Shown one piece after another: positions 1 through 11,685 of a DNA stretch of 64,000 nt. Within the stretch, counting starts at the first letter, position 1, and the number at the start of each line of letters is the position of its first letter. Below the pieces are notes generated by a model. It saw only the letters and a list, made by a program, of their open reading frames with translations, made no database searches and was not told where the DNA came from. Both the position numbers and the translations under genes were made by a program. The stretch comes from Vanessa cardui (Eukaryota > Arthropoda > Insecta > Lepidoptera > Nymphalidae): assembly GCF_905220365.1 (NCBI RefSeq), contig NC_061146.1, positions 5,769,538-5,833,537 on the forward strand, in the 5' to 3' direction.

Positions 1-971
1 CCCCAAATAGTTTAGGATATTGGCAGGGAAAGAAAGAAATTAACAATTCCTCTTAAAATATGGGCGTCCTTAATAACATCTGAGGTCGTTTTAATCTTTG
101 CTAGTTCTATTTTAATATGAAAATCTTGAGCTTCAATTGATTGATCAAAAAACTGGAATTACTTTAGGCTCTTTCGAATTAATCTTTCACATTATAGGGA
201 TACAGTAATATATAAGTATGGCGTCGTATTATTAATTTAGGTTCATGTAAAACTGTTTTACTCTACGGTAGTTCCACAGGGTACAATACTAAGTCACATT
301 TTCTTAAAAGTGCTTATAATAACTTATATTATTTTGTAGTAACCGACACCAAGCAATTTCTCCTAGATAAATTGTATAAATACACTATACATAAATAAAT
401 ATTTGATATCATTAGAATGGAAATAGCTAAAGCACTTGTGTTATGTGAAATACGAAGTAACGACGATACCACTTTATATGAAAGCTGTACTCGATATTTT
501 CTATGCATTAACAGACATATTACATGTCATATAACTTAGACTTTTACGTAACCTTGATTGAACGTTTATTATAAATATGAGAACATTTGATTACATCTTT
601 TCTTTATGGTATAGGTTGACGGACGAGCATATGGGCCACCTGATGGTAAGTGGTCACCATCACCCATAGACAATGACGCTGTAAGAAATATTAATTCCTT
701 ACATCGTCAATGCGCCACTAACCTTGGGAACTAAGATATTATGTCCCTTGTGCGTGTTGTTACACTGGCTCATTCACCCTTCAAACCGGAACTTATAAAT
801 ACTGATTACTAATTTGGCGGTAGAATTACTGATGAGTGGGTGGTACCTACACGGGCTTGCACAAAGCCCTACCACCAAGTAATCTAGCGATATAAATAAA
901 ATATAAATTAATATTCTATCAGCAAACTGGTAAAGTAATCCTTCGTAACTAAATAGAAGTCGCGTTGATAG
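1..971. other. Intron sequence upstream of first visible XK-like exon
   Basis: No coding exon was recognised here. It holds a minus-strand fragment of the SINE-C family near 415-475 and a SINE-B copy at 604-881 (both described separately); the rest is AT-rich and featureless to my reading. The AG acceptor of the next exon is at 970-971. Confidence 0.5.
604..881 (+). repeat. SINE-B family copy
   Basis: About 280 bases that recur, in both orientations, at 4673, 11947, 26889, 29337, 30355, 38628 and 45501. The unit starts near ATGGTATAGGTTGGCGGACG and ends near CCCTACCACCAAGTAA. No long reading frame is present. I treat it as a short non-autonomous interspersed element; its exact class was not determined. 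Confidence 0.75.
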
Positions 972-3900
972 GTGGTGTTCTATTGCGTGATGTGCGTGGA
1001 GAACTGCGTGCTGGTGACAGCGTGGTGGTGGTCCTGGCGCGGGGCGCTGCGTCCGGCCGCCGCCGCCGCCGGAGCCGCCGCCGCCGCCGGGGCCGGGCTC
1101 GCCTTCATGATGCTGTACTACAGGTAATGTAACCCTTTGATTGGGTTGTCTGGAAGAAATGCCTAAAAAGCCATAAGTCCGCCCGTTGTACAACACTTTT
1201 AATGTACTTCTTTTTTTTTTTTGAATTTTTTGTTTTGTATTTTGTTAATTTTATTTTAATTTCTTTTTTTTTGTTTTTTGTTAGTGGTGTGCAATAAAGA
1301 ATAAAGAAAGAATAATGCTCACAACCTTAAGTTGCCAGTTTTAAAGAATTATTTCCCATTGAGCAAATCAACAAAAATTACTTTTTAGAAAATAGATCAA
1401 TGTTAAATTATACTTACTAATTAAATCAGAGCTGAGATGGTTAGAACGCGTGCATCTTAACCGATGATTGCGGGTTCAAACCCAGGCAAGCACCGCTGAT
1501 TCATGTGCTTAATTCGTCTTTATAATTCATCTCGTGCTCAGCGGTGAAGGAAAACATCATGAGGAAACCTGCATGTGACAAATTTCATAGAAATTCTGCC
1601 ACATATGAATTCCACCAACCCGCATTGGAACAGCGTGGTGGAATATGTTCCAAACCTTCTCCTCAAAGAGAGAGGAGGCCTTTAGTCCAGCAGTGGGAAT
1701 TTACAGGCTGTTGTTGAGCAAATCAACAAAAAATACTTGTTAGAAAATAGATCAATGTTAAATTATACTTACTAATTAAATCAGAGCTGAGATGGCCCAG
1801 TGGTTAGTTCAAACCCAGACAAGCGCCACTATATATATGTGCTTAATTTGTGTTTATAATTCATCTCAAGCTCGGCTGTGAAGGAAAACCTCGTAACACG
1901 TAACGTAACTGATTAGCCCAGCAGTGAGTTATTTACAGGCTGTTACTTTACTTTTTACTAATTAAATTAGTGACCCAATAATGACCAAAGTATTGTAAAA
2001 GAAAACCTTTTCTTAAAAGTTTTTTTTTTGTAGATATTTTCACGTCCGGAGACTTGGCTACATGTTAGGGGAGCACCAACAGGGAACGAATAGTACAAAC
2101 GCTTCATCGCAAAACAAAAACGGTATGTAACAGACACTAAAATACTTTAATATGTTCCAAATTAAACTCGTAATAAATTGACGTTTTACTTTTATTTCAG
2201 GCAAGCCCAGCCAGGCAGACAACGCTGCTATACCGGGAGTATTTAACTGCAGGTTCTCTAATCCAGTGAATAATAGGTAAGACTTCATTATAAACCATTT
2301 ATTTTGCTACACACATACATTACATAGATTATACAGGAAAAATAAAATAAAATTTAAAGAACACAGTGTAGGTAGCAAGGGGTTCATTTCAGTACAAGCT
2401 GTGCTAATGCACAGCACTGATTATCAGATGGCCCCTGACTGTTGGGTAAACATAAACATAAACATTTTCATGAGTCGAGATGGCCCAGTGGTTAGAACCC
2501 GTGCATCTTAACCGATGATTGCGGGTTCAAACCCAGGCAAGCACCGCTGATTCATGTGCTTAATTTGTCTTTATAATTCATCTCGTGTTCAGCGGTGAAG
2601 GAAAACATCGTGAGGAAATCTGCATGTGACAAATTTCATTGAAATTCTGCCACATGTGTATTCCACCAACCCGCATTGGAACAGCGTGGTGGAATATGTT
2701 CCAAACCTTCTCCTCAAAGGGAGAGGAGGCCATTAGCCCAGCAGTGGGAATTTACAGGCTGTTGTTGTTGTTGTTGTTGAAACATTTTCCGTCGTAAGTG
2801 CTCTTGGATGTGAGGATTGTGTTTTGCTGACGGTATGCGTTACAGTGCAGCGGGGTGCCGCAAGAAGAAGAAGCCCACATCGTTCGTGCCTCCCCCCGCG
2901 GCGCCCCCCGCCGCACCCCCCGCCGCTCCCCCCGCAGCCTTCTGGCGTCGACCGCTACCAGCACACCACCACCATGTGAGATATTCGTTGAAGAGTAACT
3001 ACTGAGTTTCTTGCCGGTTCTTCTCGGTAGAATCTACTTTCCGAACCGGTGGTAGCTTCACTTAATTGTAAAATGACGATTCAAAAGTGCTTGTAAAAGC
3101 CTACTTGAATAAAGTTTATTTTGATTGATTCGATTTGAGTATATGAGATATGTATGTGGTCCGCCTATTATTATTATTGAGCATTGGTCAAATTGTCTTT
3201 TAAAGAATATACATTTTATTAAGTGAAAATGTCAATAATTCTAGCTGACGCTTTTGACTTCCACTTGAATAAAATAAAATTCGAAAATTTTGAAATAAAA
3301 CTAGTTTTAACGGATTTAAATCGCGTATATTAATTATTTTTATTTTTATCATCCCGACGTTTCGAGCACTTTACAGCGTTCGTGGTCAAGGGTAGACTGA
3401 GGTGACATTTGTCTATTTGATGTACAAAAGAAGTATTATTTACAACTACCGCTAACGATTTCTCAATTGGTATCTTGAGTAACGTTCCGGTTACACGCAG
3501 AAGGCACTAACTGTATCTTTAGGTCTTACAGTCTGTTGGATGATAAAAATAATTAATATACGCGATTTAAATGCGTTAAAACTAGTTTTATTTCAATGTG
3601 TAATAATAGCGAAAATCTAAGACGCATGATTTACATCATAATAAACAAAAGTATTATTCTCAGGGCGGTTCATCAGAAAACGAAGGCTCGAGTGTGGGAT
3701 CGCGCGTGAACATACAGCAAAAGCTTCAAGAGAAGAAACAAAAGCAACTCGCCGAGCTCAGGGTCATCGAGGAGGAAATCAAGCAAGGGAAATTAGCGAA
3801 AACCACCCCCGTGGCCGCTGAGGAGATATACAGCAGCCTACAGAGACAGCCGATACCCAGGGCGAAAACGCACGCAGAACCGCCCGCCTGGCCTAGTATA

Positions 3901-6900
3901 GAAATGACGCATTCCTACCAAAACTACCCCGTCCTACCCCACACGTGCAACCTCTACCCGACCTACACGGAAATAAAACCAGAATACAACGTCCCGAACT
4001 TCCAAAACAACGAAAATTCCAATGCCGATATAAAAATCCGCGTCCAGAGCATGTACAACCAAGATTCTCGAACGTTCTACGAGAACCCTTCGAATCTTCG
4101 CAGCGAAGTGAACAGGGCTCCATTGAGGTCCCCGAATTATTTAGCAATCGGCGAAAATAGGAAATACGATTCGAACGTATGCCGGAGCCCTAGAAACGTC
4201 CTGAACAGTAGTCCAAGAAACTACCTACCTGATGTTAGCACGAACAATTACGAAACAGCAGCTCAGAATACCACCAGATTACAAACCCAGAACCCTTCGA
4301 ATATATATTCGGACGACAGACAAAACATCGCTGACTTTGCAGCGTATTGCGAAGATAACGGTCAAAATGTGTACAGAAAATTTGGTGAAAATAAAGAGGA
4401 ATACGTATCAGCTTTACAGAGCTTGGCAAACGTCCAGGGTATGGAGAATATAAGGGGTATCTACAATGAGGTGGGAAGCTGCAACCAGTACAATCAAAAC
4501 TGTGATAGGATGTTCCCTTATCCTGGATTGGGGGGTAAGAAGATGGAACAGTTACGGAAGATGCAGAGGTGTAGGACGCCGGAGATTCTGCTGGCGCCGC
4601 ATTACTTAGAGGGGTGTACTCGACAAGTCTGCTGTAACTGGGGTGGAGCATATTCGTAAGTTACTCCTTTTTTTATGGTATAGGTTGGCGGACGAGCATA
4701 TGGGCCACCTGATGGTAAGTGGTCACCATCACCCATAGACAATGACGCTGTGAGAAATATTAACTATTCCTTACATCGTCACTGCGCCACTAACCTTGGG
4801 AACTAAGGTGTTATGTCCCTTGTGCCTGTAGTTGCACTGGCTCACTCACCCTTCAAACCGGAACACAACAATACTGACTACTGTTATTTGGCGGTAGAAT
4901 AACTGATGAGTGGGTGGTACCTACCCAGACGGGCTCGCACAAAGCCCTACCACCAAGTAAATTCCTGATATTTGTGCTTTTATTTAGCATTTAATAAATG
5001 AATCTCTTTGATCTGATTACAATAGACAATACAAAGACAAAATCACAAGTCAGTAGGTATATAACCCTTAAGATTAGAGTATTTCTTAAATTTCATGGTT
5101 TCATGAACAATTATTTATTTATTTAATATAATTTTCGAATAAAATAATGTACATACAGGTTTTACAAAAAAAGTGTCATTTTAATTGTAGGACTTTAAGG
5201 TAAGGACTTCAATAATAATTCGACGTAATCGAATGGATCTGTTCATATCGTTTACCTCTCTTTCAATTATATTATAAATTACTAAATGGTTGTTTACTAA
5301 AGTCACCGACACTAATCCAAGCCTATGTGGGCAGCAACCGCAAGAAGGAGGAGGGCGCGCTGGGGGCGGGAGGCGCGGGGGTCGCGGGCGGAGCGCCCAG
5401 CAGCGGCTCGGAGTCCGGCGAGCGAGCACGGGACACGCCGCGCCCGCCCAGCGACATCGACAGCCAGGTACGAACCCACTGGCGTAGCTATCGTAAGGCC
5501 AGGAGGTGCAGTGCACCAGGGCCCCTTTGTTCAGGGGGCCCTCTAAACTAAACCTCAAGCTTCTGTAGCTAGAAAATAACGACCCTATACACAATATTTC
5601 TTATTTCGTATCTATAATTTTAAAGGGTAATTATTAGTTAAAGAGGGCCCGATTCTTTTTCTATGCACAGGGGCCCTTCCTCACCTAGCTACGTCACTGT
5701 CCGAGCCACATCCCATATTATTATATTTCTGTGTCCCGGCTGAGTTACATGTATAGTATATTTGGACAATGCCGTATATGCACATAGGTATTAAAGTAAA
5801 TAATTGATAAAGCTCACATATTCTATGACTAAAATGTTTCACATCTGTGTATCTCTTACTCTTTGATATCATGTATAAAAGTCGAAACATTGCCTATGTA
5901 AAACAGTGCGTCACGGACCTATAATAGTACCGTCCCCTCAACATCAGCCCAGCAATAGGACAATAGACAATTGTCCGAATTCACTATAATATGGCTTATG
6001 TATATTTACGTCTTGCACTTCAATAAATATTAAATTTAATCAACAGATCTCTTTGCCGCGGTCGTACACGCTACCGCGCGAATTCCGTTACTGGAGGCGG
6101 AGACCGCGACTGCGAGACGCACACGTTCCCAGCAATAATAGCAGTGACGGTAATATATCTTTAATTATACTAAATATCAACTTTGGTCCACTTTAGTATA
6201 AAGTAGTAAAGTATCAGCCTGTAAATTCCCCACTGCTGGGATAAGGCCTCCTCTTCCATTAAGGAGAGGGTTTGGAATATATTTCACCACGGGAAAGGGC
6301 TTGGAATATATTCCTTCACGCTGTTCCAATGCGGGTTGGTGGAATGCACATGTGGTAGAATTTCGATGAAATTAGTCACATGCAGGTTTTCTCACGATGT
6401 TTTCCTTCACCGCCGAGCACGAGATGAATTATAATCACAAATTAAGCACATATATATAGCGGTGCTTGCCTGGATTTGAACCCACAATCATCGGTTAAGA
6501 TGCACGCATTCTAACCACTGGGCCATCTCAGCTCTCCACTTTAGTTATCAACAATCATATTATGTAACTAATAAATCATAATAAAAATAAATAAAATACA
6601 TAATAAATTGTTTAGGTTCAATTAAATATTAAAAAAAAATAACAAATAAAAATGATAAAAAATCTGCAATATGTGTTACTATAAACATAAAAAATTATCT
6701 TCTCAAATTCATATCCAGGTGACGTTGACAGCGCTGATAATGACAGCGACAATCGTTCCAACTGCTCAGCGTCCTCACAAATACAGCCGCCGACGTACGG
6801 CGATGGCTTCCAGTACCGACCGGACATGAGACAGGACGAACGATACAATGAAAACGTATACGCCTGCCCCGACAGAAGACGACGGGGCTTTAGGAAGCAG

Positions 6901-6927
6901 GGCCCTAAGCCTGAGACTAAACTATGA
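972..6927 (+). CDS. XK-related-like membrane protein, 3' part (8 exons)
   Basis: Exons: 972-1123, 2034-2122, 2201-2276, 2846-2975, 3664-4655, 5335-5467, 6047-6149, 6719-6927 (TGA at 6925-6927). All have AG/GT borders and their phases join without a frame break, giving about 627 residues in view; the start lies to the left. The first exon encodes a hydrophobic segment (CVENCVLVTAWWWSW, then an Ala run, then GLAFMMLYYRYFHVRR). This resembles the last membrane segments of XK-family phospholipid scramblases, a match made by memory of the family pattern. The following exons encode a basic KKKK then Pro/Ala repeat, a 330-residue exon with a predicted coiled coil (QQKLQEKKQKQLAELRVIEE), a Gly/Ser/Ala segment, an Arg-rich stretch and an acidic Asp/Asn/Ser end. 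The tail is probably cytoplasmic and disordered. The exon chain is well supported; the family name is less certain. Confidence 0.65.
1129..1306 (+). repeat. LINE 3'-end-like repeat
   Basis: Shares the order 'gattgtctggaagaaat', a short inverted motif, 'ccgcc...ttgtac' and a terminal 'gtgtgcaataaag' with copies at 15712-15850 and 46228-46372. Each ends in A-rich simple sequence, as expected for a 5'-truncated non-LTR retrotransposon. It starts within a few bases of the donor of the exon at 972-1123. Confidence 0.55.
1428..1717 (+). repeat. tRNA-derived SINE-A copy
   Basis: The head has RNA polymerase III-like boxes: 'gatggttagaacgcgtgc' (box A region, missing a few bases) and 'gcgggttcaaaccc' (box B). 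The body ends in 'tttacaggctgttgttg'. Full or partial copies occur at 2474, 6214, 13072, 27615, 27771, 31108, 42170, 46121 and 47384. This copy is part of a local duplication with the next one. Confidence 0.8.
1789..1950 (+). repeat. Internally deleted SINE-A copy
   Basis: Begins with the same 'agagctgagatggcccagtgg' head, then jumps through a shortened body to 'cccagcagtgag...tttacaggctgtt'. The 72 bases before it repeat the 72 bases before the 1428 copy, so it arose by duplication of flank plus element, or by unequal exchange, and not as an independent insertion. Confidence 0.7.
2473..2779 (+). repeat. tRNA-derived SINE-A copy
   Basis: Near full-length, from 'gagtcgagatggcccagtgg' to a (TTG)n tail at about 2760-2779. 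It ends about 66 bases before the acceptor of the exon at 2846-2975, so it abuts the splice-site region. Confidence 0.8.
3290..3596. mobile_element. MITE with about 50-base terminal inverted repeats
   Basis: The left end (aaataaaactagttttaacg...atttaaatcgcgtatattaatta) is matched in reverse complement by the right end (taattaatatacgcgatttaaat...gttaaaactagttttattt). The internal ~190 bases have no reading frame. It lies in the intron just before the long exon at 3664. No clear target duplication was seen. Confidence 0.75.
4673..4962 (+). repeat. SINE-B family copy
   Basis: Full-length copy, from TTATGGTATAGGTTGGCGG to CCCTACCACCAAGTAAA. It begins only 17 bases after the donor GT at 4656. Confidence 0.8.
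5477..5699. mobile_element. hAT-like MITE (CACTGGCGTA ends)
   Basis: The ends CACTGGCGTAGCTA and TAGCTACGTCACTG are inverted repeats. The family recurs at 23921-24107, where an exact 8-base duplication flanks it. Here the flanks are tacgaacc and tccgagcc (6 of 8 match), a degraded duplication. It sits 9 bases downstream of the splice donor at 5468. Confidence 0.7.
6214..6535 (-). repeat. SINE-A copy (minus) with internal duplication
   Basis: Reads in reverse from 'cagcctgtaaattccccactgc' to 'gggccatctcagctct'. A ~30-base piece around 'ttggaatatattycacyacg' is present twice, making this copy longer than the others. Confidence 0.75.
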
Positions 6928-9539
6928 TAGAAAAAAAAAAACATTGGCGCCAATTATCATGATTTTTTATCTGTATCATATAGAAAATTATTTAACCACC
7001 GTGAAAATGCATTTATGATTCAAGTTGTTTAAATTAAACGCAAAACATTTCTGAATAAATGGAAAATATTTTCATATACGAGTAAATGTAAGCCGTGTAA
7101 ATTAAATGTAAACTAATCTTTAATTAATAATCAAATAATATTATCGATAAAAATTATGGCAAAGTTAATATTTTGCTTAAATATTTATATAAGATATATT
7201 TAGGTCTAATAATTTTATCCTAATACTAACAAACTTGGACTGTTTTTATATAATATAAGGATTAGAAACACACAAATAACGTTTTTAGTTTTAGCGGGAA
7301 GATATTATCAAATGTACAATTCTGTTTTAAATTAAATATAGTATAGTATGATTAAAACTGAAGTCATTTAGGTGTTAATTTTTATGTCTATATTAACTTA
7401 AACGTAAAATTGTACTTACTAATATTTAAATATAATTTTAGCCATAGTTAAAATAATCTAGATTCATTTTTATGTCTATAGTTAACTCTCTAAAGTTTAC
7501 TAAATAAAACTAATAAGTATTAAAACGATAACATTGTACGTACTATTGTATGATACTTGTATATTTATGTACCTATATTATTGTAGAAAGAAGATGAAAA
7601 GTAAGAAATATAGACATTTCAAATATTTATTTGATTTATTATCTATATTCCTATTGCAATGAAATTTGCCTAATACCACAATAGAATTAGGAACACAACA
7701 GGTATTGCTCGAGATTTTTTTATATATATGTAGAATGTGGCCTTTTTTTTCTACATCGATGTGCGCGTACTTTCTAGGGACTAATATTTTAACTTAACAA
7801 GTCATTAATAAAAAACTTATCAAGAAATTTTGCGAAGAATTCGGGGATGGTTCATTTAATTTTTATGTGAAAAAAAAAACGACGTCAAACATAAAATAAT
7901 ATTTCTTTGTATCTGAAACTACTCGTAGTAATACTTTAAATAATCTGGATATAATACTTTTAATGTTAATGTTGAGACATTGGGATAGATAAAAGAAAAA
8001 ATACCGACATTTCAAACTTTTATTTGCTTTATTATCTATATTCCAATTGTAAAAGGGGGAACCAGTCACTCTATCACTCCGTGTCACTACGTCTCTACTG
8101 ATCTCAGCCATTTACACAATATAAAGAAACAACCAAAAATAAGGTTAAAATTCACAAATACACATTTAATGTTGATTAAAACTATCTTATAATTAATCGG
8201 TTTGAACGCACCGAGAGTTTTACGTGGAGCGAACAAAATATAACCAATCAATAATAATTCTATTAGAATCAATAGCAGTGATATACGACATAATACGAGC
8301 AACGCGTTGCCGTGGAGACCGCGAGACTGGCGCGGTCTCCGGCCGGGAAGGCGTTGCATGGACAAGTCTGGGTGCGTTCGGACCATTTAAACCTAGAATG
8401 TTAGCTCACCCACGGACTTAGCGACAGTTCGGCCACAAGTTACACATAGAGAAAAATATATCAAATGCTATTTAAGCACCTTAAATTAAACAAAAATAAT
8501 ATGAAAAATTTTACAAATCGTAAAGTATAAAATCATACTTTTGATAAGCTCGGATGCGCTGTTTACATTTTTATATATTTAATAGAAGTTGATTAACATT
8601 ATTGCACAAATCGTTAATTAAATTATTTCATTATACATTTATAGCTGCGTTATATAATTTTAGGGAACGTTTTATATCAAAATAATAAAAAAAATAATGC
8701 GATCGGAACGTATATAAAAATTGTAGTGTTCCGCTTCAACCCGGGGCTAGACCAAAAAGTTTTGTATAAGAATAATTTTTACTTTATCATAACCCTAATC
8801 CGATGTTAGCGAAGCGCGGTTCCCAAACGGTGCAGTCCTGTGTATTTACACATCTTAAAAGTACACTTAACCAAACCTTACATAAGTTTTGCGATAGTGC
8901 TTCGACTGCAAATAATATAGTTTACAGCCTACATTAGAAAAATAATCTTACAATCCACACCATTAAAACCAATTAACAACATTTTCTTTTTAATATACAC
9001 AGACATACAATTACATTACGATGATACGATACTAGGCGAATAATTACGTTAGTCGTATGTCTGTTGAAGCCGAATCGAATTTGCTGAATTTGTACAATAT
9101 TCGATGCTTACAAAATATGAAAATTACAGTTAAAATAGCTCTAGAAACGAAACAGTGGTCCCGACGCGGTACTCATCCGTTAAACAATATTATATAAAGT
9201 ACAAACCATATATTATAAGTCGAGCTTCATTAACAAAGTATACAAAAATAGTTCACAAAACAACAGTGGATTAAATAAAAAAAAAATAAACGAGTTGGCT
9301 TCACGCGGATTATCCTTAGTCTATGTTTATATTTTAATATAACTTGTGTGAAAGTGTAAACAAACTTTTCAGAATGAAATATTGTTTTAGGCGACATTCG
9401 TACGTCCTTCAGTCGTAACTGCAATAAGCATCTACGTGTGTTTAGTTATAATAACTTTAATATTAATTGTTTACATTCACTACAAGTTTTATCAAAATAA
9501 ATATAATGATGCCTACAACACAAATGTGAGACGGACCGC

Positions 9540-9602
9540 GCCGTGAGCTCAGCGGGACTCCGCGGGACTGAGCGGGACTCAGCGGGACTCAGCGGGACGC
9601 GG
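9540..9602. repeat. Short GC-rich tandem repeat
   Basis: Five units of roughly ten bases, consensus 'gcgggactca', stand out in an otherwise AT-rich region, in the downstream area of the minus-strand DEK gene. Confidence 0.7.
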
Positions 9603-11526
9603 GTCACAATTAGTCTAACTTAACGTGGTGTAGCTTACTTTGCTAAATGTTTGCGGCCGAGGTCACCGCTCACGATGATATGAGCTGAAAACAAATGTAC
9701 TGTTCACATAATATTCAATATTACTAGAATCACAGATAAACTAAATAAAATAAAAATTAAAGTTAAGACTTATGTTTTTTATTAAATAGTCTTGTAGTTA
9801 GAGCATGCCATAAAAATATATATTTTTTGGCAACTCATCATTAAGAAATTATTTAGTACGATAAAAATAGCATTTATTACAGACTGTAAAGTTACAAGCT
9901 ACATATTACCCTAACACTCAACTAACTGCATGATGTATTTTGGGGTATCTGATAACAACATACAGAAAAGCTGATATGTTGTCTTTTATAGGGGGAAATA
10001 TAACACAGTATGTATTGCAAAATAATATCTAATTAATATTTGAAAAAAGTTTATATTAGCAAAGGTTCCTCTCAACAACACCACACATTAATGGAATCAA
10101 AAATATTCAGCATTCATCTGTTACTGAATCTTTAAAATTATAGCTCATATTTTTTTAACATTTTTATATCTATATTGATTTATATGTAAGATTAAAAAAT
10201 TTAATTATTTTTAATAAATTAATTGAATTGAATAAATTATTTGAATTTTATATCAAAGATATTGTTTAAACTTATTATTTATTAACAAATAACTTACAAA
10301 ACGAAACCTTTGCTCTTATAACTTTAGATAAATAAAAAAAAAACATAAAAATATATTTAAAAATTATAATCATGCATAAATAAGCAAAAATTTCTACCTT
10401 GAAAAGAAAAGCGGGAGTTTATCCATTCCACTTCATTTCAGATAATTATTTTTTTTTCATAATATATTATTATTGTAATAATATATAACTATGTCCGTTT
10501 ATAAACTATAGGTATGCTACGTAGACATCTACACTCCGCCCTTAACTCCTAAACATCTTAAATACACTGCAACAAACAAAAAGAAAAACAAATAAAAATA
10601 AACGAATTTAAAAAATAAAACATGCAACGATATAGTTCCAAATATCACTTTCGTCTATTTTTTAATTAGATAAAATTTTCACTATTTATTTTCGTACGAA
10701 TTTTTCAACTTCGCGTCATTAAAAAATACTTTAAATTATATTGTTTTAGTATAAACAAAAAATATATGTTTACAAAATGATAGAAAATATAATAGTTACC
10801 TGTTCATTATCTAGATAAATATTTTAATTGAAATACATGTTTAAAAAAAAACATAACATATGTATGAAATTGAGTCTTTACTCCATGGAAAGAAGTTGAA
10901 TTAAATAAAATAGCATTACCACAGCAAAATTTGCAAAATTTAATAGATCTAACCAAAAAACTGCTGCTGAATAAAATTAAACCATCATTCCATCCAACCA
11001 TTGTTCCATCCACTACCACAAGTCATGTCTTGTCGAACTTTTGTTAATGTATGCCTAATAATAATTAATACTTCATCCAATGGGTTATATCTAAATTAAT
11101 TGCTAAATAAATTGCTAACCAGCGTCATACTGGGAGTAACCAATATAATACTTTATTAGGTATCATTAAACTATTACTTTAATTGTTGTCCTCTTTTGCA
11201 GCTGATGTCGCGAAACTGACATAAGGCTTAACATTGACACTCCATAGCCTTACATTTTATGCAGTCTAAATAAAAAACGCAACGCGGTCCTACTTAAGAG
11301 TTAAATTCACCCGACTAATGTAAATCATATAAAGATAATTTTATCTCAAAACGACATACCCGAATTAACTATAAACTAAATTCTATATGTATATGACGAA
11401 ATTTCTTACATATTTATTTTTGATAAATGAACAGGAAACTATTGATAATATTTAGTAAAAAATAAATAAATGGTATATAAATCAAAAATGCTTTATGTAT
11501 ATACTGTTTAAGATTTGAGATTATAG

Positions 11527-11657
11527 ATAGCCAATATCACGGGCTAATATAATCACACTGTACTGATCGCGTCACGAAAGATTATATTATATATGTCACA
11601 AGGTGATAGTCAATATGACGGGCTAATATAATCACACTACTGAACGCGTCACGAACA
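11527..11657. repeat. Imperfect tandem duplication in DEK 3' region
   Basis: Two copies of a ~50-base unit share 'gggctaatataatcacact' and 'gcgtcacgaa', with about 82 bases between copy starts. It lies just downstream of the DEK stop codon, so it is probably in the 3' UTR. Confidence 0.7.
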
Positions 11658-11685
11658 TAAAGCTACATATATCTCAGTGGAGTGT

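Larger units (their letters stand above)
6928..11685. other. Intergenic / 3' UTR region between XK-like and DEK
   Basis: Convergent intergenic region. A polyadenylation-type AATAAA lies near 7054, about 130 bases after the XK-like stop. Near 8313-8339 a 10-base stem pairs GGAGACCGCG with CGCGGTCTCC. A ~50-base segment near 7607-7660 is repeated imperfectly at 8003-8055. A GC-rich tandem repeat is at 9540-9602 and a duplication at 11527-11657. Short reading frames here look like chance. No gene was recognised. Confidence 0.5.

Noticed and set aside
1431..1500. Possible tRNA gene with GGGTTCAAACCC
   Set aside because: Head of the SINE-A family, repeated many times with an attached body.
8087..8386. 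Minus-strand 99-codon frame between XK-like and DEK
   Set aside because: Half hydrophobic, half GC-rich hairpin sequence; no family match, no splice context.
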